Assembly: GCA_025352665.1 (NCBI GenBank)
Contig: JANXSM010000096.1
Span: forward strand, 20,417 to 84,416
DNA length: 64,000 bases
Source of the DNA: Rhodospirillales bacterium
GTDB taxonomy: Bacteria; Pseudomonadota; Alphaproteobacteria; Acetobacterales; Acetobacteraceae
Reading direction: 5' to 3'
Below, in pieces: positions 57,622 through 64,000 of the stretch; positions within the stretch are counted from its first letter, which is position 1; each line of letters begins with the position of its first letter. Under the pieces are notes generated by a model. That model saw only the letters and a list, made by a program, of their open reading frames with translations. It was not told the DNA's origin and ran no database searches. Made by a program: the position numbers and the translations under genes.

Positions 57622-57921
57622 ATGGCATACTTTGTTCTAGTCAGAGGTCGCAGCTATCGCATGCTCCAGATCGGATGTGTTATTTTGGCAACAGGAGTGT
57701 CGTTTTCGGGCACTGCATTGGCTCAGGCGAAGGACCCGGTCGCGATCCGCCGCGCTGCTCTGAAGTCGGTTCCCACAAGCTGCGTTGCCGAATACGCCAA
57801 ATACTGCACGCCGCCCACCGTGGGACGGCCAAGCGCGCGGGACCAGGTGATCTGCCTGAAGTCGCATCGCCCTGATCTCTCGCTGGGCTGCCGCTCGGCC
57901 GTGACCGCAGCGACGAAGTGA
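57622..57921 (+). CDS. small Cys-rich exported protein
   Basis: 99 residues from the ATG at 57622; ATG at 57661 is the alternative and gives a cleaner signal peptide (ending ALAQ). The mature part has one cysteine-rich repeat: SCVAEYAKYC, then VICLKSHRPDLSLGCRSAV, i.e. four cysteines arranged as in the Golgi apparatus protein 1-like repeat common in alphaproteobacterial periplasmic proteins. Its stop overlaps the GTG of the polymerase gene (GTGA), so they are coupled. Confidence 0.8.
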   Translation: MAYFVLVRGRSYRMLQIGCVILATGVSFSGTALAQAKDPVAIRRAALKSVPTSCVAEYAKYCTPPTVGRPSARDQVICLKSHRPDLSLGCRSAVTAATK

Positions 57922-59228
57922 TCCGCTTGTTCGGGGGCGAAATGCTCGCCCGTGCGTCGCCGGCTGAACGAAGTGCGCTGCGCTTCACCGCCCTGATCCT
58001 GTTCGCCGTGCTTGCGTTGCAGCGTCTCGGCCTGCCGTTTGCAGGCAAGGCGTTCAGCATGGTCGGGCCGATCGGTCTGGCGATCGTGGTGTATGGCCTC
58101 GCCACCGGCGCGCTGCAATTCCATCGTGGTCGACTGGTGAATTACCTGATCTTCCTGGCGTTGGTGCTGATGGGGACGGCTTACCACGCGGCGTTTCCCG
58201 GCGGATTCGGCTCTGGTGTGAACATCAACTCGCTGCTGCAGTTCTTGGTATTGACAAGCTTCGCCATATTCACCTTCGCCGCACCGGTGGAGGAAGGCGC
58301 CTTCTTTCGCCTCGTCACCTTCGCGCTGGTGCTAGTGGCCGTGGCCGGGATCCTGCAGTTCGTCGCCCAGTTCGCAGGGCTGCGTTTGTTCTCCTTCACC
58401 GGGCTGATCCCTGACAGCCTGCTGTACGAGGCCGGCTACAATCTCGAAATTCCCGTCGGCATCGGCAGCATCATGAAGTCGAACGGGTTCGTTTTGGTCG
58501 AGCCATCGGTGTTCTCCCAGCTGATGGCGGTGGGCTTGATCATTGAGGCGGTCGGCACGCGCCGGGCGCGCTACCTGGCAGCCTTCGTGGCGGGGCTGCT
58601 GCTGTCGTTCTCCGGCACTGGGTGGATCGTGCTGGGCGCGTTCGTGCTGGGTTCGGCCGTGGCCATGGGCAAGCGGGGCTTGGTGATCGCCATCGGCGTG
58701 GTGGCCATGCTCGCGGCGGTGCTGGGGCTGGCAGCCGTGCTGGCGCCGGATTTCGTGGGTGCCCTGGGCGAACGCCTCTCGGAAATCAACCGCCCCGGTA
58801 CCAGCGGGCATATGCGCTTCATCACTCCGTTCTGGCTGCTCGGCGATGTCACCTCGTCCAACCCGGTGTCGATGCTGCTCGGCATCGGCAGCGGCGAGAG
58901 CGAGAAACTCACCCTGCCGTTCGACTATGACGTGAATACTCCAATCAAGGTGATGGTCGAATACGGCGCTCCCGCGCTGATCGCCTATGTCCTGCTGTTC
59001 GTTTTGGGGCGCAAAACCCGTATTCAGGCCGCCCTCGTCCTGCCGCTCGTGGTACTATTTATGTTTGCCGGTGGCTATCAGCAATTTCCACCCATGCTGT
59101 TCTTCGTTCTGTTACTTACGTCTGTGGCGCGGCTGCGCCCAGCGGACGCATCGCGGGCGGTTCAGCCGCCGGAAGCAACCCCCAGACCCGCCATGCCTCC
59201 AGGCCGCGCGGTGCCGGCGGCCAGATAG
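57918..59228 (+). CDS. Wzy/O-antigen-ligase-like polysaccharide polymerase
   Basis: 436-residue inner-membrane protein with about ten membrane helices and a larger periplasmic loop (FTGLIPDSLLYEAGYNLEIP). The motif MLLGIGSGESEKLT and the pattern of helices suit Wzy-type EPS polymerases. It would join repeat units of the exopolysaccharide. GTG start at 57918 within the stop of the Cys-rich gene; ATG at 57942 is possible. Its last 67 bp overlap the 3' end of the opposite-strand glycosyltransferase gene. Confidence 0.82.
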   Translation: MIRLFGGEMLARASPAERSALRFTALILFAVLALQRLGLPFAGKAFSMVGPIGLAIVVYGLATGALQFHRGRLVNYLIFLALVLMGTAYHAAFPGGFGSGVNINSLLQFLVLTSFAIFTFAAPVEEGAFFRLVTFALVLVAVAGILQFVAQFAGLRLFSFTGLIPDSLLYEAGYNLEIPVGIGSIMKSNGFVLVEPSVFSQLMAVGLIIEAVGTRRARYLAAFVAGLLLSFSGTGWIVLGAFVLGSAVAMGKRGLVIAIGVVAMLAAVLGLAAVLAPDFVGALGERLSEINRPGTSGHMRFITPFWLLGDVTSSNPVSMLLGIGSGESEKLTLPFDYDVNTPIKVMVEYGAPALIAYVLLFVLGRKTRIQAALVLPLVVLFMFAGGYQQFPPMLFFVLLLTSVARLRPADASRAVQPPEATPRPAMPPGRAVPAAR

Positions 59229-60340
59229 GTCTGCAGCGTCTGTCTCGCGATCTCGTCCCAATCGGGGATCGCGCGGGTTAGAGCGCGCACGGCATCGGCG
59301 CAGCCTGCGGCATAGGCCCGGTCGCCGATCATGGTGGCCATGGCTCCGGTCAATGCCGCCACGTCTTCGGGCTCATGCAGGCGGCCGTGCACGTCGTTCT
59401 CCAGCAGTTCGGCGAAGCTGCCGAGCCTGGCTGCGATCATGGGGCGGCCATGCGCCAGCGCGAACGAGAGCACGCCGCTCGCCTCAATTTCGCGGTATGG
59501 GAACACCGCGACGGTGCCGGGTCCGAACAGTGCGGGAATGTCCTCGTCGCGGACGAAACCGCTTTCGATCGACAGCGGCACGCCGTGCGTTGAAGCCAGC
59601 GCGTGCAGGGGCGCCAAGTCCATATAGGGCTTGCCGACGATGCGGATCCGCGCAGCCTGACGTAGGTCGGCCGGCAGGTCGGCGAAGGCGCGGATCAACA
59701 AATCAGCACCTTTGTACGGCTTGATCTTGCCGAACAACAGGAAGGTCATCACCCCCTGCATCGGGTCCGGCGCGAAGGACGCAGGCTGGACCAGCAGACC
59801 ATGCGGGCGCACCATGATGCTCTGGGCGGGAACGCCAAGGCGACGCAGCCGCGCCTCACCCTGGGCTGTGTGCACCACCAGCCGGTCAAACCGCAGCAGC
59901 GCTTGCAGGAAGCCGCGCGCCTGCAAACTCGCCGATGGATCGCCATTGTACGGGTTGGTGTCGTGCACCGTCAGCACCAGCGGTGCGACCCGGCGAAACA
60001 GACCGAGCAGCCGGGCATCCAGGATCGGCAGGGGCAGCCATTGAAAATGGATCACGTCCGGCCGCTCCCGCCGCAGCCGGGCCAGCAGGCCGAGCATCGA
60101 CCAGGCGTGGTCGAGCCCCTTCACGCCGAGCCGGAATTTGGTCGGCAGCCGGCTCACGCGCGGATGCTCCGCAAGGCGGTAGAAGTCCGCTGCCACCGCA
60201 ACGCCGCCGGCAGAGCCATCCTCCGGCCGCAGAGCTCGGGCATGCAGGGTCACATCGTGGCCTGCCCGGCTCAACCCCTGGGCCAGCGCCGCGTCATACG
60301 GCAGGGTGAACAGCGACGGGTCGATCAGCGAGATGCGCAT
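59162..60340 (-). CDS. glycosyltransferase family 4 protein
   Basis: 392 residues, GT-B fold. The N-terminal Rossmann half (MRISLIDPSLFTLPYDAAL, DVIHFQWLPLP) and the C-terminal nucleotide-sugar domain (LLFGKIKPYKGADLLIRAF, then FPYREIEASGVLSFALAHGRP with the EX7E-like acids) are clear. A cytoplasmic enzyme adding a sugar to the EPS repeat unit. ATG at 60340 shares a base with the stop of the GT2 gene. The donor is unknown. Confidence 0.93.
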   Translation of the reverse strand: MRISLIDPSLFTLPYDAALAQGLSRAGHDVTLHARALRPEDGSAGGVAVAADFYRLAEHPRVSRLPTKFRLGVKGLDHAWSMLGLLARLRRERPDVIHFQWLPLPILDARLLGLFRRVAPLVLTVHDTNPYNGDPSASLQARGFLQALLRFDRLVVHTAQGEARLRRLGVPAQSIMVRPHGLLVQPASFAPDPMQGVMTFLLFGKIKPYKGADLLIRAFADLPADLRQAARIRIVGKPYMDLAPLHALASTHGVPLSIESGFVRDEDIPALFGPGTVAVFPYREIEASGVLSFALAHGRPMIAARLGSFAELLENDVHGRLHEPEDVAALTGAMATMIGDRAYAAGCADAVRALTRAIPDWDEIARQTLQTYLAAGTARPGGMAGLGVASGG

Positions 60341-61506
60341 CAGCCCAAGACCTCCGGCTCCGCGCGGCTGAAGCCCGGTTGGCCCGCGGGTGGCATGCTG
60401 CGCGAGGAGGCGGGCGGGTTCCAGGTTTGGAACCGTTCGCCGCGCAACGAGCGGATCACCCCGAGCCCAGTGCCCGCAAAGGCCAGCAGCATCGAGCGTG
60501 TCTGCGGCAGCAGCACGGCGGCGAGCGACCCGAGGATAACCACACCCAGGAGCCATGAGGCCTGCAACAGCGCCAGGCCCCCTGCGACGCAAGCGCCACC
60601 TGCGACCAGTGTGAAACCCGCGAACCAGCGCAGCAGCTTGTGCGAGACATATTTGTACAGATCCAGAGCCGGCAGACGGCGCAGCCGTGGCCACAGCACG
60701 CGATGGACATTGAACGCCTGGCAGGCGATGCGAATCTTGCGGCGGAATTCTTCGCCCGGCCTGGACACCTGGTCCTCCCAAGCGATCGCATCCTCGGCGC
60801 GAACGATGCGGAACCCCTCGCATAGCGCCATCAGCGAGACGTACATGTCGTCGATCAGATCAGGCGGCGCCGGCCGATACAGCGCACGGCGCACGGCGAA
60901 GATCGAGCCATCGGCACCCATGACGGAGCCCGTGGCACTTTCCAGCCGTTTGATCGCCTCCTCAAGCCGCCAGTAGAGCGAGCCGACCGCGGCAGTGGCA
61001 TTGCCGGCCTCGGCGCGGTAACGCAAGTGCCCACATACCACACCCACCCCGGGGTCTGCGAAATGCCCCAGTAGCCGTGTCACCGAGGCTTCTTCCATCA
61101 TCACATTGGCATCGCTGAACACCAGGCATTCCGCTCGGGCCAGGCCCGACAGCACGTTCATGCCCGCCGTTTTGCCGGTGCGGGCGGCGGCACGCACCAG
61201 ATGAATGTCGCCGGCGAATTCCTGGAGAATGTCCCAGGTGCGATCGGTGCCGGCGTCGACGTACACGAACAGCGACAGGCCCGGGAATACGCGGCGCAGC
61301 GCCAGCATGTTCAACGCCTTGCTGCGTATCACCCGCTCCTCGTTGTAGGCGCAGACGCAAAGGGCGGCGGTGGTGGGGCGAACACCCGCCACCGGCCGCC
61401 GCGGCCGCCACCGCTTCAGCAGCACCAGGCTGGCAGGAAAGCTTACGAAGGGATGCACCGCCAGAGCCAGCAGCGCCATTCCCACCAGGATCAGCCAGGT
61501 TGCCAT
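60340..61506 (-). CDS. membrane glycosyltransferase family 2 protein
   Basis: 388 residues. N-terminal membrane helix, a GT-A domain (about 45-260: VCAYNEERVI, YVDAGTDRT, FSDANVMME with the DxD-like acid, GADGSIFAVRR, catalytic ED in AWEDQV), then three to four C-terminal helices. Processive beta-synthases have QxxRW; here RRKIRIACQ stands in its place, so single-sugar transfer is more likely. It lies 2 bp after the Wzz-like gene. Confidence 0.93.
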   Translation of the reverse strand: MATWLILVGMALLALAVHPFVSFPASLVLLKRWRPRRPVAGVRPTTAALCVCAYNEERVIRSKALNMLALRRVFPGLSLFVYVDAGTDRTWDILQEFAGDIHLVRAAARTGKTAGMNVLSGLARAECLVFSDANVMMEEASVTRLLGHFADPGVGVVCGHLRYRAEAGNATAAVGSLYWRLEEAIKRLESATGSVMGADGSIFAVRRALYRPAPPDLIDDMYVSLMALCEGFRIVRAEDAIAWEDQVSRPGEEFRRKIRIACQAFNVHRVLWPRLRRLPALDLYKYVSHKLLRWFAGFTLVAGGACVAGGLALLQASWLLGVVILGSLAAVLLPQTRSMLLAFAGTGLGVIRSLRGERFQTWNPPASSRSMPPAGQPGFSRAEPEVLG

Positions 61507-61508
61507 GT

Positions 61509-63644
61509 TCAGCCCACCAGCACAGAGGCAAGCGCACCGCGCCCCTGGCCGGACAGCCGGGACACCGCGGCCTGCGCCGCGGGATTGCCAGCCTTGCCAT
61601 CCAGTACGAGCACGGTCAGGTCAACGCGAGAAACCAACGCCTCAGCCGCGGCGGTGGCGGCGTTGGCACCGGACAGCACGACAAGATCGTAATGCTGGCG
61701 CACTTCTACCAGCAGGTTCTGCAAGGTCACGCCCGACAGCAGCCCGACCGATCCCGGCATCTTCCGTGTCGACAACAACACGTCGAGCGGGCCCAGCGGA
61801 TCGGCGGCCAAGGTGTCACGCCAGTCGGCCCCCTCCTGCAGCACGGCACCCATCGCATCGGAGCCAACGTCGAGCAGGCGGGCCAACGTCGGCTGTTCCA
61901 GGCTGGCTTCCACCAGCAGCACCTGCTCGCCGGCGGCCGCGGCCGAGCGGGCCACGGCTATGGCGAGTTCGGCGGCCTCTCGCAGATGATGGGTCGAGGA
62001 GAACATCACTGTACGCGGCGTGCCGTTGCGGGCAGCATAGCGGATGCGGTCGCGCAGCGATCGCAGCGCCTGCACCTCCGGCCCCACCGCCGAGCGCAGC
62101 ACCCGCTCCGACAGACCACGCCGGAGCATGCGGTGGTCGAAAGTTGCCAGTACCATCAGGCCAGTGGCGCGGGTGACATCGGTTGGACTGTCGAACCCGT
62201 CCACCGAGCGCAGCCGCAGCAGCGCCAACATGCAGCCGAGCAGGGCGCCGCTCATGCCGCCCATGCCCACGATCATCTTGGTGTTCGGGCCGGACGGCGC
62301 GCCCGGCGCCACGGCTGCGCTGAGAACGCGCACATCCGGCGCCTCCGTGGTCTTGGGCTGGGCTGCGGTCTGCTGCTCGCTCTGCAACAATGTCTGGTAC
62401 AGCGCGCGGCGGGTGTTGACCTCCTGCTGCAGCTGGTCGAGCTGGGCGCGGGCGTTCTCCGCCTTGACGCCGGTGCGGCGCGACTCGTTGAGGGCACGGT
62501 TGAGCTCGGCCTCCTTGTCCTGTGCCGCCTTCAGCTGGGCGCCGAGCGAGGCGACGATACGGCCGATTTCACCACCGAGCTGGCTGCGCACGGACCCAAG
62601 GTCAGCGGCTGCACTGCGCACGCCGGGATAGTTGGGCCCATAGCGAGACGACAGGTCGGCCACTCGTGAGGAGGCCACGCTCTCCTGGTCGCGCAGGCGC
62701 GAGACGGTGGGGCTGTCGAGCACGCCGGCCATGGCAGCGGAGTTACCGTGCTTGATGAGATCGTTGGCCCGGTTCCAGTTCGCTTCCAGCTGAGCACGAT
62801 CCACACTGGCCTTGGCGGTAGCGGAGGCGAGTTCTTCTACTTGCTGTTGGCCCACGGAGCCCGCGCGGAGTGCCACGATGTCGCTCCGGCTGCGCATGTC
62901 GCTCATCTGCTTCTCAAGACCATTGAGATCCGAACGCACTTGGGCGATCCGCTGGGTCAGCACGTCGTTGGCGCCGCGGTTGGCGTCTGCGCGCCGTGCC
63001 GCGCGAGCACGCAGATAGTCCTGCACCAGCGTGTTGAGAAAATTCGATGCCAGACGCGGATCCTCGGCGTTGAAACCCAAGGCGATCACCAAGCTGCGAT
63101 TGTCCTGGAACGTCGATAGCGACTTGGACACCGACTGGTAGACCGCGTCATCCGGACCAGCCGCAGGGCCATCGGCAGCACTTCCCTGAGGGAACAGCGA
63201 CTTCATCCAGTCCTTCGCGCGGTCCATCATGGCCGGCGGCCGCAGCGCGGGGTTGAACTCCGCCACCTGGTCCAGCTTCAGTTCGCCAATCACTTCCTCG
63301 ATGAGCGCGCGGGAGGTGAGCGCCTGCACCTCGGTACGCACGATCGGCATAGGATCTGGCCCGCTATCGCTGCGCAAGGCGCCTTGCAGTTCGGGGATGG
63401 CCAGCCGGTCGCCTTCGATCGCAATGGTGGTGGAGGCGGTGTAGGTTTTGGGCACGCTGCGGGCATACATGAAACCCGCCGCCGCCGCGGCCAGCGCCAG
63501 CGCCACAATCAAAATCGAATGGCGCTTCAGCACCTTGACGATCTGGGCAAACCCCAGGGCGCCGGTATCACGGCCGCGGGGGACGAAGTCGGTATCTAGC
63601 GAGATGTCCACGGCCGGATTCCCTTTCTGGTTGAAGTCACGCAT
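61509..63644 (-). CDS. Wzz/BY-kinase-like EPS chain-length protein with decayed ATPase site
   Basis: 711 residues. Wzz domain with membrane helix at 44-61, coiled coil (about 230-420) with GPNYPGV near 336, and second helix at 457-477. The C-terminal part has the BY-kinase layout but not its motifs: Walker A (GEGKT/S) is replaced by FSSTHHLREAAE (548-559), Walker A' by LVEASLEQP (577-585), Walker B by LVVLSGA (654-660), and there is no tyrosine cluster at the C-terminus. It should still act in polymerisation and export, but probably not as a kinase. Confidence 0.9.
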   Translation of the reverse strand: MRDFNQKGNPAVDISLDTDFVPRGRDTGALGFAQIVKVLKRHSILIVALALAAAAAGFMYARSVPKTYTASTTIAIEGDRLAIPELQGALRSDSGPDPMPIVRTEVQALTSRALIEEVIGELKLDQVAEFNPALRPPAMMDRAKDWMKSLFPQGSAADGPAAGPDDAVYQSVSKSLSTFQDNRSLVIALGFNAEDPRLASNFLNTLVQDYLRARAARRADANRGANDVLTQRIAQVRSDLNGLEKQMSDMRSRSDIVALRAGSVGQQQVEELASATAKASVDRAQLEANWNRANDLIKHGNSAAMAGVLDSPTVSRLRDQESVASSRVADLSSRYGPNYPGVRSAAADLGSVRSQLGGEIGRIVASLGAQLKAAQDKEAELNRALNESRRTGVKAENARAQLDQLQQEVNTRRALYQTLLQSEQQTAAQPKTTEAPDVRVLSAAVAPGAPSGPNTKMIVGMGGMSGALLGCMLALLRLRSVDGFDSPTDVTRATGLMVLATFDHRMLRRGLSERVLRSAVGPEVQALRSLRDRIRYAARNGTPRTVMFSSTHHLREAAELAIAVARSAAAAGEQVLLVEASLEQPTLARLLDVGSDAMGAVLQEGADWRDTLAADPLGPLDVLLSTRKMPGSVGLLSGVTLQNLLVEVRQHYDLVVLSGANAATAAAEALVSRVDLTVLVLDGKAGNPAAQAAVSRLSGQGRGALASVLVG

Positions 63645-64000
63645 TGGCGGCCGGCGGCCACATCAGAACCGGGGCGCCGCCGGCGGCCTGCGTCGACCGC
63701 TGCTCCAGGGTTTCGATCTCAGGCGTTGCGATATCGCGTGCGGCCAGCAGCAGCACGTGATGCATCAGGCCGCGCTCGGCAAAAACGAACAGGCCCGCGC
63801 TGCCGCTGACCGGCGCCAGCACGCCGGCTTCCACGAGCCGCTGCCATTGCGCCTGGCCCACCCGCCTGCCGGCGACGAGCGCACCGCCGTTCGGGAGGTC
63901 GCCGATCTCGATGCGTCCCCAGGCATCCTGCGGCGCGGTGGCGATGCGGCGCAGCGCCTGGATCATTTCTGTGTCGCGGCCGCGCACGGTGAGCGAGGCG
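63637..64000 (-). CDS. uncharacterised protein, start at or beyond right edge
   Basis: The frame is open to the window edge; a GTG at 63987 would give 116 residues. It reads MIQALRRIATAPQDAWGRIEIGDL... with QWQRLVEAGVLAP and GLMHHVLLLAARDIATPEIE. No domain recognised. It overlaps the Wzz-like gene by 8 bp, so the two are coupled and this protein probably belongs to the EPS operon. Confidence 0.6.
   Translation of the reverse strand, partial: ASLTVRGRDTEMIQALRRIATAPQDAWGRIEIGDLPNGGALVAGRRVGQAQWQRLVEAGVLAPVSGSAGLFVFAERGLMHHVLLLAARDIATPEIETLEQRSTQAAGGAPVLMWPPAANA

Overview
The window is GC-rich DNA (apart from one AT-rich patch) and reads as an alphaproteobacterial chromosome, most likely Rhodospirillales/Acetobacteraceae. 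The pointers are an atpHAGDC cluster without the Fo genes, a TCA cluster mdh-sucCD-sucAB-lpd, a BMP-type purine ABC transporter next to xdhABC, PuuD-type urate oxidation, HWE-kinase signalling and an EPS locus of acetan/gellan type. The assignment is inference from gene content; no rRNA or tRNA gene was seen.

Layout. 1-10.9 kb (all minus strand): the F1 ATP synthase genes atpH-A-G-D-C, followed after 24 bp by a tightly overlapping five-gene cassette (nucleotidyltransferase, GDPD-like phosphodiesterase, HAD phosphatase, degenerate nucleotidyltransferase paralogue, cupin), then the small and (truncated) large subunits of a CoxSL-type molybdenum hydroxylase. The cassette looks like an undescribed route for making or editing a nucleotide-activated phospho-compound. 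11-20 kb: an uncharacterised protein, a SOUL lipoprotein, priA, fsa, DUF484-xerC, an MRJP/yellow-like beta-propeller, a DUF2786 protein and a transglutaminase-like protein. 21-30.6 kb: mdh, sucC, sucD, sucA, a GNAT acetyltransferase, sucB and lpd, i.e. most of the 2-oxoglutarate to oxaloacetate half of the TCA cycle. 30.8-39.4 kb: pdxA-pdxJ (pyridoxal phosphate), gltX, comEC, and a CheB-CheR-PAS-HWE sensor kinase with its one-domain receiver.

39.8-52.4 kb is a purine-catabolism island: an 8-oxoguanine/guanine-type deaminase, a BMP substrate-binding protein, two permeases, a double ATPase, xdhC, xdhB, xdhA, then (beyond a divergent, truncated TetR gene) uraH and puuD. Together these would import purines or nucleosides, deaminate, oxidise to urate and open the urate ring. 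The TetR gene is cut short by an approximately 154-bp MITE-like insertion that carries a diverged copy of a 53-bp palindromic repeat found again between pdxJ and gltX.

52.4-64 kb is an exopolysaccharide region: a HAD-containing two-domain protein, a Crp/Fnr-type regulator behind a strikingly AT-rich intergenic stretch, a one-TM micro-protein, an outer-membrane beta-barrel, a Cys-rich exported protein, a Wzy-like polymerase, two glycosyltransferases, and a Wzz/BY-kinase-like chain-length protein whose ATPase motifs have all decayed. The last gene runs to the right edge.
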